Part shown: positions 51,765 through 60,179 of the stretch, piece by piece | Layout: every line of letters begins with the position of its first letter | Position numbering within the stretch: the stretch's first letter is position 1 | Source: an uncultured Eubacteriales bacterium | Lineage (GTDB): Bacteria; Bacillota; Clostridia; Oscillospirales; Oscillospiraceae | Reading direction: 5' to 3' | DNA: 64,000 nucleotides | NCBI GenBank assembly: GCA_900549475.1 | Contig: UROF01000003.1 | Coordinates: 62,001 to 126,000, forward strand | Translations under genes and position numbers: made by a program | The notes under the pieces: model-generated | Databases searched by the model: none | What the model was told of the DNA's origin: nothing | What the model saw: the letters and a program-made list of their open reading frames with translations, nothing else

Positions 51765-52948
51765 CGTTCGTCACCTCCCAAAAAATCCAGCACCGTCTGA
51801 ACATGGACCGCCGCCGCCAGAGGCAGTGCGGCCGGGTCTGCGGCAAAGTGGGGACTGTGGATGGGGTAGGTGAATCCCTTCTCCTCATTTCCCACGCCGA
51901 TAAAGTAGTAGCAGCCGGGCGCGGCATCGCTGAAATAGCCAAAGTCGTCTGTGCCCAGCGAGGGCTCCGGCAGCAACCGCACGTTCTCACGGCCCAGGAC
52001 CTTCCCTGCGGCACCCTGGAGAAGCGCTGTCATAGCCGGGTCATTGCGGCAGCCGGAGTAGCTTTCAAAAATGGTGATCTCCGCTTCCACTCCCATGGCG
52101 GAGGCAATACCGGATACGATGTCCCGGAAGTCCTTTTTCACCCGCTCCCGGGCCTCGCCTCCCATGGTGCGGAGGATCCCTCTCAGCTCCGCTGTCTCCG
52201 CCAGGATATTCCCGGCGGTACCGCTGTGGAAGGAACCTACCGTCACCACCACCGGTTCTGTCGGTGCAGTGCGGCGGCTGGCAATGGTCTGGAGCGCCGT
52301 GACGATCTGGGAACCCGCCACGATAACATCTGTCCCCAAATGGGGCTTGGCTCCGTGAGAGCCCCTGCCCCGGAGCGTAATAGAAAAGGGATTGGAGGCG
52401 GCACAGATAGGGCCGGGGCGGACGGACACCGTCCCCGTGGGGATCGTACTGTCCACATGGCAGCAGAACACCGCGTCCACATGAGGGTCCTCCATGCACC
52501 CTTCGGCGATCATCCGGGCGGCACCGCCATCGCCTTCCTCGTCGGGCTGGAAGAAAAACTTTACATTACCTGCCAAAGTCTTCCGCCGCCGTGCCAAGAT
52601 CTCGGCGGCCCCCAGCAGAGCCGTAATATGGAAGTCATGACCGCAGGCGTGCATCACCCCCGCCGTCCGGGAGGCATAGGGCAGCCCCGTCTCTTCTGCA
52701 ACAGGCAGAGCATCGATATCCGCCCGGATGCCCACAGTAGGGCCATCATGTCCCCCCCGCAGGATCGCTACCGTACCAGTTCCCACCATGGGCATCACCT
52801 CCAGGCCCAAGGCCCGCAGGCGCTGCCGGATCAGCTCCGCTGTTTTTTCCTCCCCGTTGCCCAGTTCAGGGTTCTCGTGAAGGGTGGTAAAAATGCTCTC
52901 CATCACAGGCCCCATCTCCCGGGCTTCTCTCAACAGCTGTTCGTTCAT
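51761..52948 (-). CDS. M20 family amidohydrolase
   Basis: This 395-residue metallo-amidohydrolase is of the IAA-amino-acid/N-acyl amino acid hydrolase type. Metal-site segments are GIRADIDALPV, HACGHDFHITALLGAAEI and QPDEEGDGGAARMI, with the dimerisation-domain histidine in RGRGSHGAKPHLG. These enzymes remove acyl groups from amino acids or small peptides. The start at 52948 is set by GAGAGGAG. It forms a two-gene operon with the LD-carboxypeptidase, suggesting sequential breakdown of wall-derived or N-acyl peptides (inference). Confidence 0.88.
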   Translation of the reverse strand: MNEQLLREAREMGPVMESIFTTLHENPELGNGEEKTAELIRQRLRALGLEVMPMVGTGTVAILRGGHDGPTVGIRADIDALPVAEETGLPYASRTAGVMHACGHDFHITALLGAAEILARRRKTLAGNVKFFFQPDEEGDGGAARMIAEGCMEDPHVDAVFCCHVDSTIPTGTVSVRPGPICAASNPFSITLRGRGSHGAKPHLGTDVIVAGSQIVTALQTIASRRTAPTEPVVVTVGSFHSGTAGNILAETAELRGILRTMGGEARERVKKDFRDIVSGIASAMGVEAEITIFESYSGCRNDPAMTALLQGAAGKVLGRENVRLLPEPSLGTDDFGYFSDAAPGCYYFIGVGNEEKGFTYPIHSPHFAADPAALPLAAAVHVQTVLDFLGGDER

Positions 52949-53053
52949 TCCGCCGCTCCTCTCGCCGGAACGCCTCTGCGTTCCCATTTTTACTCTCCAT
53001 TATACACAACTGTTTTGGGCAAGTCATCTTTTTCCCGTGCAAATATCAAAAAA

Positions 53054-53082
53054 AGCGCCCCGGGAATTTCTCCCGGGGCGCT
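53054..53082 (-). terminator. Terminator of gdhA
   Basis: Perfect 12 bp stem (53054-53065 with 53071-53082, loop ATTTC) followed on the minus strand by seven T. Confidence 0.9.
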
Positions 53083-53113
53083 CGTCGCGCGTATCTCTTT
53101 CAGGACAGCTTTA

Positions 53114-54466
53114 TTAGAAGATGCCCTGCTCCATCATGGCGGTAGCTACCTTCTTGAAGCCAGCGATGTTAGCGCCAGCCACCAGGTTGTAGCCCAGACC
53201 ATACTCCTCGGCAGCCTCAACGGATACCTTGTGGATATTCTTCATGATGCCCTTGAGCTTCTCATCCACTTCCTCAGCGGACCAGACCAGGCGCTCGCTG
53301 TTCTGGCTCATCTCCAGAGCGGACACAGCCACACCGCCGGCGTTAACAGCCTTGGAGGGGGCCACGATCATGTTCTTCTGCTCCATGAGATAGAACAGAG
53401 CGTCATTGGTGGTGGGCATGTTGGCCACTTCGATGTAGTACTTAATGCCGTTGGCCACGATCTGCTTGGCGTGCTCCATATGGACGTCGTTCTGCATGGC
53501 GGAGGGCATCACCACATCCACCTTCACGCCCCAGGGCTTCTCGCCGGGGAAGAACTGAACACCGAACTTGTCGGCATAGTCCTTGACCTTGTTGCGGCCG
53601 CTGTTGCGCATCTCGACCAGATAGTTGACCTTCTCCTCGCAGGAGGACACACCGTCGGGATCGTAGATGTAGCCGTCAGGACCGGACAGGGTGACGACCT
53701 TGGCGCCCAGGTGCATAGCCTTCTTGCAGATACCCCAGGTCACGTTGCCGAAGCCGGCGCAGGCAATGGTCTTGCCCTTGATATCCTCACCCTCGTGGTT
53801 GAGGACTTCCTGGAGGTAGTACATAGCACCGTAACCGGTGGCCTCGGGACGGGTCAGGCTGCCGCCGTAGCTGAAGCCCTTGCCGGTGAGGACACCGTTC
53901 TCCCACACGCCCTTCAGGCGGCGGTACTGGCCATACAGGTAACCGATCTCACGGCCGCCCACGCCCATGTCGCCGGCGGGAACGTCGATGTCGGGCCCGA
54001 TGTAACGATACAGAGCAGTCATGAAGCTCTGGCAGAAGCGCATGATCTCAGCGTCGGACTTGCCGGCGGGATCGAAGTCGCTGCCGCCCTTGCCGCCGCC
54101 GATGGGCAGGCCGGTCAGGCTGTTCTTGAAGATCTGCTCAAAGCCCAGGAACTTGATGATACCGGGGTAAACGTTGGGCTGGAAGCGCAGGCCGCCCTTG
54201 TAGGGGCCGATCGCGCCGTTAAACTGGCAGCGGTAACCGATGTTGGTGTGATAGTTGCCGTTGTCATCCATCCACACCACGCGGAAGGTGAACATACGCT
54301 CAGGCTCTACCATGCGGTTGAGCAGGTCGGCCTTCTCATACTCAGGGTGCTTGTCCACCATGGGGGCGATAGAAGTAAGAACTTCCTCAACGGTCTGGAC
54401 GAACTCGGGCTCGTTGCCGTGCTTTTTCTTCACATTCTCGATTACGCTGGCGACATATGCGTTCAT
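53114..54466 (-). CDS. gdhA: Glutamate dehydrogenase, NADP-type
   Basis: This 450-residue hexameric-type enzyme interconverts glutamate with 2-oxoglutarate and ammonia. Key segments are GPYKGGLRFQPNV, the catalytic-lysine region GLPIGGGKGGSDFDP, PAGDMGVGGREIGYLYGQYR, and the nucleotide-binding CAGFGNVTWG. Overall similarity is to GdhA of the assimilatory NADP-dependent class, but the cofactor should be tested. GAGGAGG lies nine bases before the ATG; the in-frame extension to 54619 is not supported. It is monocistronic. Confidence 0.95.
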   Translation of the reverse strand: MNAYVASVIENVKKKHGNEPEFVQTVEEVLTSIAPMVDKHPEYEKADLLNRMVEPERMFTFRVVWMDDNGNYHTNIGYRCQFNGAIGPYKGGLRFQPNVYPGIIKFLGFEQIFKNSLTGLPIGGGKGGSDFDPAGKSDAEIMRFCQSFMTALYRYIGPDIDVPAGDMGVGGREIGYLYGQYRRLKGVWENGVLTGKGFSYGGSLTRPEATGYGAMYYLQEVLNHEGEDIKGKTIACAGFGNVTWGICKKAMHLGAKVVTLSGPDGYIYDPDGVSSCEEKVNYLVEMRNSGRNKVKDYADKFGVQFFPGEKPWGVKVDVVMPSAMQNDVHMEHAKQIVANGIKYYIEVANMPTTNDALFYLMEQKNMIVAPSKAVNAGGVAVSALEMSQNSERLVWSAEEVDEKLKGIMKNIHKVSVEAAEEYGLGYNLVAGANIAGFKKVATAMMEQGIF

Positions 54467-54771
54467 TGGAATCATCCTCCTCATATTTTCCTTGCAGAAC
54501 AGGCCGGGCATTGTGCCGGTCTGTTCCTCCATCGATTTCATACTACCATCATTTCTATCAAAACTCAATACGAATTTCCCTTTGCAAAACGTGGAACTTT
54601 TCCCACCTTTTTTGTGCAACCCAACAAAAGTTTACAAGTTGCTTACAGCTATTTCGCCAAATTCGCCTATTTTATTAACTTTGGATAGGAAAAAACCGGC
54701 AGCTGCCCCTGTTTCTCGCCGCCAGCACCCCTTACGCACGCCATCCGCAGCTGACGCTGTTTCTTCCTCCC

Positions 54772-54800
54772 TTGACTTTTTCTCCCCACATTTATATAAT
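54772..54800 (+). promoter_or_regulatory. Promoter of the phosphoribosyltransferase gene
   Basis: TTGACT (54772-54777), 17 bp spacer, perfect TATAAT (54795-54800). The ~100-base leader does not show purine-riboswitch conserved positions. The gdhA promoter must also lie in 54467-54771, but I cannot place it firmly. Confidence 0.8.
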
Positions 54801-54907
54801 ATTTTTGAAAATTTGGCTGTTTGGCCAGGATATTCCCCTGGCAGAGCAGCAAATGGCACGGCACACGGCGAAAAGCCGGCGCTATCAATCATAAGGAGGG
54901 TTTCCCC

Positions 54908-55468
54908 ATGACTTATACCATGAAGGTCGCCGGCCTGGAGCGGCAGCTGCCCCTGTGCAAGGTGTCCGACGATTTCTACATCGGCGCGTTCATCATCTTC
55001 GGCGACGCAGAGCTGACGGTGGCCTGCGCCAGCGAGCTGCTCAAGAAGATCCCCGCCGACAGCTATGACTACATGCTCACCGCTGAGGCAAAGAGCATCC
55101 CCCTGATTCACGAGATGGCCCGCCAGTCCGGCGCTAAGAAGTACTTCATCGCCCGGAAGGGCTCCAAGGTCTATATGCCCGATCCCATCCATGTGTCTGT
55201 CCGCTCCATCACTACCCTGCGGACCCAGGACCTGTTCCTGGGGGCTGACGACTGCGCCCTCATCAAGGGCAAGCGCATCCTGATCGTGGACGATGTGATC
55301 TCCACCGGCGAGAGCCTCCATGCCCTGGAGGAGCTGGTCAAGACCGCCGGCGGTATCGTCACCGGCCGGGCCGCTATTCTGGCCGAGGGCGATGCTCTGG
55401 GTCGTGAGGATATCACCTACCTGGCCCCCCTGCCGGTGTTCAATGGCGACGGCACGGTGAAGGAGTAA
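54908..55468 (+). CDS. APRT/XPRT-like phosphoribosyltransferase
   Basis: This 186-residue type I phosphoribosyltransferase has the PRPP-binding motif ILIVDDVISTGES (residues ~122-134) and the base-side segment LTAEAKSIPLIHEMARQSG typical of adenine/xanthine phosphoribosyltransferase relatives. It would salvage a purine base, or act as a regulator. AAGGAGGG lies eight bases before the ATG at 54908. I give no symbol because base specificity is uncertain. Confidence 0.85.
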   Translation: MTYTMKVAGLERQLPLCKVSDDFYIGAFIIFGDAELTVACASELLKKIPADSYDYMLTAEAKSIPLIHEMARQSGAKKYFIARKGSKVYMPDPIHVSVRSITTLRTQDLFLGADDCALIKGKRILIVDDVISTGESLHALEELVKTAGGIVTGRAAILAEGDALGREDITYLAPLPVFNGDGTVKE

Positions 55469-55483
55469 TATCCCGTGATACAG

Positions 55484-55520
55484 ACACGGCGCGGAAGAAA
55501 TTCTTCCGCGCCGTGTTTTT
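55484..55520. terminator. Bidirectional terminator
   Basis: Near-perfect long palindrome (55484-55499 with 55501-55516) followed by TTTTT on the plus strand, between the phosphoribosyltransferase gene and the convergent ABC operon. Confidence 0.85.
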
Positions 55521-55542
55521 GTTCCGCAGCCCTGATACGGGC

Positions 55543-56985
55543 TTACGCCCCTGTAAATGTGATGATGGGATACTGCTCCGTCACAGCGTCCGTCCTGTAC
55601 TCATAGAAATTCCACACGTCCTCCCGGTCCAGACTGTGGTCGATCCGTGCCCCATAGGTGAGGCCCGTCTCGTCGTAGACCTGGACCCAGAGGGAACCAT
55701 TTCCATTGCCAGTGATGCCAGAGATGACCAGCCGCTCCCCGTCGTAGGCGCAGGCGGTCTCATACCACCACTCGTCCACATATCCTTCCCCTCTGTCCCA
55801 AGTGCCGGACAGAGCAGGGGTATACACCCCGTCCTGTTCCTCCACCACCCGGAAAAAGCCGTCATCTGACCGGTACATCACCATAAAGCCCTCCCCGCTG
55901 CCCAGGAGGGAGTAGTAGTCCTCCGCCCCCAGGGGGAAGATGCTCTCCCACTGGACGCACTGCCAGGTATCGACATCGAATACGGAGAGCTTCAGGGCGC
56001 CGTCCTCCCTGGCGTAGAGGAGCACCTGCCCCTCCGCCTCCCGATTCAGCAGCAAAGGGCTGCTTCCCTGGGCCAGAGGACAGAACATTCTGATATTTTC
56101 CAGGTCAAAAACCGGATCTCCCTGCTCATAATCCGTTTTCAGCTCCTCAGAGAAGGGAATGAAGTAGAGGCCAAAGCCATCCCGGCAGGCTACCAGGTTC
56201 TCCGGCACATCTATGTTCTCACTCTCCACGGAGATAGACATGCAGATGCCATTCTCCACGACGATCGCCTGACAGTCGAACCAAAAACGCTGATTCCCTG
56301 TGTCATTTGTCTCTACGTTATAGACCTGACCCAGTTCATCCTTGGTGACGCTGACCTCCACCATCAGGTCCTCCGGCACCCGCAGTCCGAAGTAGTCCGT
56401 GAGGGCCTGACAGTCCGCCCAGGTGGCGTAGACATGGGATCTGCCCTCCTGATCCGGCAGATACAGCTCCACCGTTATAGGATAATAGTCGTAGTAGTCC
56501 GCAAGACGCAGAGTCTCCGTCCGGGTCTCCCCGTTCTCCGTGCGCTCTGCCACGTCCGCTGCTGACAGGACCATCAGGGAATGCTCCATAGATCGACTGG
56601 GATCCCACTCCCCTTCACCGGTATACTCCAAAAAGTCAATACCGCCGCTGCTGCTCATACTGAAGCTGGTGCTGCCGGTGTAGATCTCTACCCGAGGCTC
56701 CGGTGTACTCTCCCAGGTCCTTCCCGTGGGGTAGAACCGGAACTCCGTCTCCGGGTACAGCTCCGCTGTCCCCAGATCCACAGTGGTCTCCCAGCATAAT
56801 TTAGCCTGCTGGGTCCCTGTAGGCAAAGTGAGGGTAATGCCCTGGGCCGCGGCCGGATCCCCGGCGACGAGGTTATGGGTGAGCACAATGTCGTCCTCGG
56901 TACCAGTGAGATACCCAGCCCCGGCGGTGAGGAGGCCCGCCGCCGCCAGGAGCAGCACCAGCAGAAAAATCAGCGTCCGCTTCAT
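55543..56985 (-). CDS. Hypothetical exported protein of the YtrA-type ABC operon
   Basis: This 480-residue protein has an N-terminal signal or anchor (RTLIFLLVLLLAAAGLLTAG) and a large extracytoplasmic region. The second half has repeated beta-rich segments (FDVDTWQCVQWESI, GEGFMVMYRSDDGFFRVVEE, DGERLVISGITGNGNGSLWV) that suggest a propeller-like fold. I do not recognise the family. It overlaps the ATPase gene by ATGA and is last in the operon, so it is probably an accessory or sensor subunit of the transporter. Confidence 0.7.
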   Translation of the reverse strand: MKRTLIFLLVLLLAAAGLLTAGAGYLTGTEDDIVLTHNLVAGDPAAAQGITLTLPTGTQQAKLCWETTVDLGTAELYPETEFRFYPTGRTWESTPEPRVEIYTGSTSFSMSSSGGIDFLEYTGEGEWDPSRSMEHSLMVLSAADVAERTENGETRTETLRLADYYDYYPITVELYLPDQEGRSHVYATWADCQALTDYFGLRVPEDLMVEVSVTKDELGQVYNVETNDTGNQRFWFDCQAIVVENGICMSISVESENIDVPENLVACRDGFGLYFIPFSEELKTDYEQGDPVFDLENIRMFCPLAQGSSPLLLNREAEGQVLLYAREDGALKLSVFDVDTWQCVQWESIFPLGAEDYYSLLGSGEGFMVMYRSDDGFFRVVEEQDGVYTPALSGTWDRGEGYVDEWWYETACAYDGERLVISGITGNGNGSLWVQVYDETGLTYGARIDHSLDREDVWNFYEYRTDAVTEQYPIITFTGA

Positions 56986-57722
56986 CCGTCCTCCTCCTCC
57001 CCGGTGAGCTCCGAGAGGGCCTTCCGCACCCGGTCGCTGCGGTAGCGGTAGGCCTCCTTTACGTAGTCCATGAGGGTCCTGCCGCTGTCCTCCAGCTCCC
57101 CGGTGGTCACATCCCCCACGATGCAGCCCTGCCGCAGCAGTACCGCCCGGCCGATGAAGTGCTCCACCTCCTCCAGCAGGTGGGTGGAGAGGATCACCGT
57201 CTCCGTAGGCTCCAGGATGCCCAGCAGCACCTTATAGAAGTCCTCACGATTGAAGATGTCATTTCCGGCGAAGGGCTCGTCCATCAGGATATAGTCCGCC
57301 CCCTGGCAGAGGGCCAGGATCACCTCCAGCTGGTTCTTCTGGCCGGTGGAAAGCTTTCCCGCCGGACGGTCCATGGGCAGTTCAAAAAAGTCCATGAGCC
57401 CCTGGAACCGCTTCTCACGCCAGCAGGGGAAGTGCATCTGGTAGAAATCCCGGTGTCCCTTGGGGGAGAGCGCCGGAAAGAAGGAATGCTCGCAGGTGGC
57501 AAAGGACAGACGGTGGATATTCTGCCGGGTGATAGGCTCACCGTCCAGCGTCACCGTCCCCCGATGCCGGAGATACCCCAGGACACACTTGAGAAATGTG
57601 GTCTTTCCCGCTCCATTTTCGCCGAACAATCCCAGGATCTCCCCCTGAGGAACTGTCAGATCCACACCCAACAGGGCGTCCTTCGTCCCATAGGACTTGC
57701 TGAGGCCTTTGATTTCGATCAT
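56982..57722 (-). CDS. ABC transporter ATPase of the YtrA-type operon
   Basis: This 246-residue ATPase has Walker A GLFGENGAGKTT, Walker B YILMDEPF and a signature that reads LSTGQ (KLSTGQKNQLEVIL) rather than LSGGQ. That variant is common in YtrB/BcrA-like drug and peptide exporters. The start at 57722 is set by GGGAGG; a longer in-frame stretch overlaps the upstream gene without support. It pairs with the two membrane proteins encoded before it. Confidence 0.88.
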   Translation of the reverse strand: MIEIKGLSKSYGTKDALLGVDLTVPQGEILGLFGENGAGKTTFLKCVLGYLRHRGTVTLDGEPITRQNIHRLSFATCEHSFFPALSPKGHRDFYQMHFPCWREKRFQGLMDFFELPMDRPAGKLSTGQKNQLEVILALCQGADYILMDEPFAGNDIFNREDFYKVLLGILEPTETVILSTHLLEEVEHFIGRAVLLRQGCIVGDVTTGELEDSGRTLMDYVKEAYRYRSDRVRKALSELTGEEEDG

Positions 57723-58255
57723 ACGCGTCCACCTCCCAGGGCGTATGCCAGCTGCCGCCAGGGTTCTGTCGGGAGACAGGCGTCCGGCGTGGCCAGCAGA
57801 AATATCAGAAAGTACAGGAATGTCAGAAGCTCGATGGTCAGCAGGAACACTACCGCCAGCAGCGCCGGCACCGTCAGGCACCGCCGCCACAGCTCCCAGC
57901 CATCCGGCAGACGACGCATCAGGTAGATGCTCCGGCTGCCAAGGTAGTGGTAGGCATAGTGGTAACAGGCCAGGGGGATCGTCAGAAGTATCCCCAGCAG
58001 GAGCCCCGCCATCGCCTGGTACAGAAGCTCCGGAAATGGGTCGATGGTCCGGCTCTCCACCAGGATGGACTTGCCGCCTACCCAGTCATAGAGCCGCCGT
58101 AAGGCGTTGGAAAACTGATAGCCAAATGCTGTCAGGCTCCATAGGGCCCCCACAACCAGCCCGCTGACCGCCCATTTCAACTCCGTCCACCAGTCCAGAC
58201 CCGGAGGCACCTGCCGCGTCATCCACTGTGAAAAGCTACTCTGCGTCTTCTTCAT
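57719..58255 (-). CDS. Hypothetical membrane protein (ABC operon)
   Basis: This 178-residue protein has about four hydrophobic segments, including LLYQAMAGLLLGILLTIPLA and LLAVVFLLTIELLTFLYFLIF. It overlaps the upstream membrane gene by 20 bases and the ATPase gene by four. It is likely a permease subunit. No family was recognised. Confidence 0.7.
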   Translation of the reverse strand: MKKTQSSFSQWMTRQVPPGLDWWTELKWAVSGLVVGALWSLTAFGYQFSNALRRLYDWVGGKSILVESRTIDPFPELLYQAMAGLLLGILLTIPLACYHYAYHYLGSRSIYLMRRLPDGWELWRRCLTVPALLAVVFLLTIELLTFLYFLIFLLATPDACLPTEPWRQLAYALGGGRV

Positions 58256-59006
58256 CCATGCTGCCCCCCTTCCATGCCATCCAAAGGATAAAGAGCTGCC
58301 AGCCGGTCATGAGAGCCAGCATAATGAACATGCTCCAGTCCACCCCCAGCTCTCCCGCCGCAGTGGCATAGGGCCACAGGACTAAGGCCAGAGCGATAAA
58401 GCTCGCTACCCCCTTCCGCCCGTGGCGCTGATGGTAGGGGAACATGGCGGAAGTGACTCCCAGCGCCACTACGTCCATCGCGGCCCGAGCCCACCGTGAC
58501 AGGTCTGCCAGGGGGAACAGCGCGTGAAGAAAGCCGGAGCGGTAAAAGGCCAGAAAGGCCGACTGGCCGCTGACATAGGCCGGGTCCACTGTCCCGGCAT
58601 ACCACAGACAAAATCCCAGGGCCAAGGCCGCCTGTACCGCCCACAGCAGCAGCAGGCACAGGATATTGTATCCACTCTGCCACAGCACTGTCGCTTCCTC
58701 GCTGATCCGCAGCCGCTGGAGGGTGTAGCGCAGCCGGCTGCCCTTCAGCTCTGTGCCGCAGAGGATCAGCAGTACAAACAGCAATATCATGGCGATCCGG
58801 TACACCCAATAGATCTCGGCAAAATCAAAAAAATCCTCCACCGGGGCGGGGCAGGTGTTATCATCCCGTATGACCCGGGTCAGCCCCTGGGACATGGCCC
58901 AGGCAAACAGGGCCGTCTCCGCCACTGCCATTACTGCCAGCAGAGCCAGTACTTTTCCTATGGTCTGCCTGGCCATCAGAGCCAGGACTGACAGATGTTT
59001 TCTCAT
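58236..59006 (-). CDS. ABC transporter permease-like membrane protein
   Basis: This 256-residue protein has about six membrane helices and an extracytoplasmic loop with CPAPVEDFFDFAEIYWVYR. Its size and position match permeases of YtrA-controlled transporters. It overlaps the regulator gene by ATGA, so transport and regulation are co-expressed. Confidence 0.75.
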   Translation of the reverse strand: MRKHLSVLALMARQTIGKVLALLAVMAVAETALFAWAMSQGLTRVIRDDNTCPAPVEDFFDFAEIYWVYRIAMILLFVLLILCGTELKGSRLRYTLQRLRISEEATVLWQSGYNILCLLLLWAVQAALALGFCLWYAGTVDPAYVSGQSAFLAFYRSGFLHALFPLADLSRWARAAMDVVALGVTSAMFPYHQRHGRKGVASFIALALVLWPYATAAGELGVDWSMFIMLALMTGWQLFILWMAWKGGSMDEEDAE

Positions 59007-59407
59007 GGTTCCTCACTTCTCCTCTCCGCCTCGTCCCACAGCCGCTCCAACAGGCCCCTGGCCTCTTCCCGGGATATACCCATCCGCCGGATGGCTTCCA
59101 CCAAGGTCAGGGCGTCCTCCTCCAGCAGCTGCACCCGGATGGCCTCCGCTTCCTCTGCCGTAACGGCGATGTAGCTCTTGGCTCCCATCCGGGACTGGAG
59201 AAGGCCTTCCTCCTCCAGCAGACGGCATGCCTTCTGGATGGTGTTGGGATTCACACCCAGCAGGGCCGACAGGGCCCGCCGGGAGGGAAACTCGTCCCCG
59301 TCGGAGATGGTCCCCGACACGATCCCCGCTTTGATGAAGCGGATGATCTGGCTGTAGATGGGACTGCCATCGGCGAGAGAAAACCGGTCAAAAGACACCA
59401 GCGCCAT
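59003..59407 (-). CDS. GntR family regulator, YtrA subfamily
   Basis: This 134-residue regulator has an N-terminal winged helix (residues ~10-75, PIYSQIIRFIKAGIVSG, FPSRRALSALLGVNPNTIQK) and only a short helical C-terminus, as in the YtrA subfamily. These repress ABC exporter operons and respond to cell-wall antibiotics in Bacillus. The start at 59407 is set by GGGGGCGGAG; six extra codons upstream are possible. Two tandem operator copies and a consensus promoter lie immediately upstream. Confidence 0.9.
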   Translation of the reverse strand: MALVSFDRFSLADGSPIYSQIIRFIKAGIVSGTISDGDEFPSRRALSALLGVNPNTIQKACRLLEEEGLLQSRMGAKSYIAVTAEEAEAIRVQLLEEDALTLVEAIRRMGISREEARGLLERLWDEAERRSEEP

Positions 59408-59424
59408 CTCTCCGCCCCCTTTCA

Positions 59425-59484
59425 ACTGTATTATTCGAATAGTACGGTTTACTGTATTATACGAATAATACGGTTGCCTGTCAA
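59425..59484 (-). promoter_or_regulatory. Consensus promoter and tandem operators of the YtrA-type operon
   Basis: Minus strand TTGACA (59479-59484), 17 bp spacer, TATAAT (59456-59461), a perfect sigma-A consensus. Two 24-base imperfect palindromes lie at 59425-59448 and 59451-59474. Both have outer arms ACTGTATTAT and TACGGT and a central CGAATA. The upstream one covers the -10 box, so binding would block transcription. Confidence 0.85.
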
Positions 59485-59563
59485 GCCCCGCGGCAAGATT
59501 TTAGGAAAGCCCCTCACATATTGATAAATTGTAAAGTTTTAGCCACTTTATTTCCAATGCTTA

Positions 59564-59592
59564 TGGACAATTCAAACAGTCAATGGTATACT
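59564..59592 (+). promoter_or_regulatory. Promoter of the small AT-rich gene
   Basis: TGGACA (59564-59569), 17 bp spacer, TATACT (59587-59592), about 80 bases before the ATG. Confidence 0.6.
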
Positions 59593-59670
59593 ATCCAACA
59601 ATATATGGGGATACAAATCACGCGGCACAAGAAATGTGGGAAGACGATATGACACCGAAAGGATGGGCTT

Positions 59671-59949
59671 ATGAAAAATACACATAACGCCATTGATGCT
59701 GAAGATAGCGAAAATAAGAATCTGCTGCGGAGAAAGATCACAGTTTCCTTGTTAATAAATTTGGGAATGCTGTGTTTGGCAATTTATGTGGGAATTCTAT
59801 GTTATAGCAAGGGCTATGATCTTATCAGTTTAGAAATGCTTTCCCCCATCATCTTATCGATTTCAAATTGTTGCGGAGTCATATACGATATCAGAAGATT
59901 GACGGTATTGAATAAAAAATTCGTAAGGCGCGGTACACCACAGACGTAG
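59671..59949 (+). CDS. Small hypothetical membrane protein, AT-rich
   Basis: This 92-residue protein has a polar N-terminus and two hydrophobic segments (VSLLINLGMLCLAIYVGILC and MLSPIILSISNCCGVIY). GAAAGGA precedes the ATG by eight bases. Codon use and base composition are clearly more AT-rich than its neighbours, suggesting recent acquisition. No family was recognised. Confidence 0.6.
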   Translation: MKNTHNAIDAEDSENKNLLRRKITVSLLINLGMLCLAIYVGILCYSKGYDLISLEMLSPIILSISNCCGVIYDIRRLTVLNKKFVRRGTPQT

Positions 59950-59973
59950 TGGACCGAGCGTGCCCCTTTATAG

Positions 59974-60144
59974 CGGTTTACCAGTTTGTGCAGTGCGTGA
60001 ACAGGTAAACCGTTTATGTTTCTGTGTATGCTGTTGACATTTCAGGTTATCTATGGCAAAATAATAATGGAATAGAAGAACCTTTTATTCCTATGCAATG
60101 AGGAATATGACAGAAACAAACCTGCCGTCCCCTCCGGGGACGGC
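59974..60144. other. Intergenic hairpins before ade
   Basis: CGGTTTACC and GGTAAACCG (59974-59982, 60004-60012) form a long-loop inverted repeat after the small gene. GCCGTCCCC-N3-GGGGACGGC (60124-60144) lies just before the ade ribosome site and could affect ade expression. No gene or known riboswitch is seen. Confidence 0.45.
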
Positions 60145-60179
60145 TCCACCATAATTTGATGAAGAAAGGATGGTTCTGC

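Noticed and set aside
54801..54907. Purine riboswitch in the leader of the phosphoribosyltransferase gene
   Set aside because: The conserved core positions of the purine class are not seen; only a short CCAGG/CCTGG hairpin is present.
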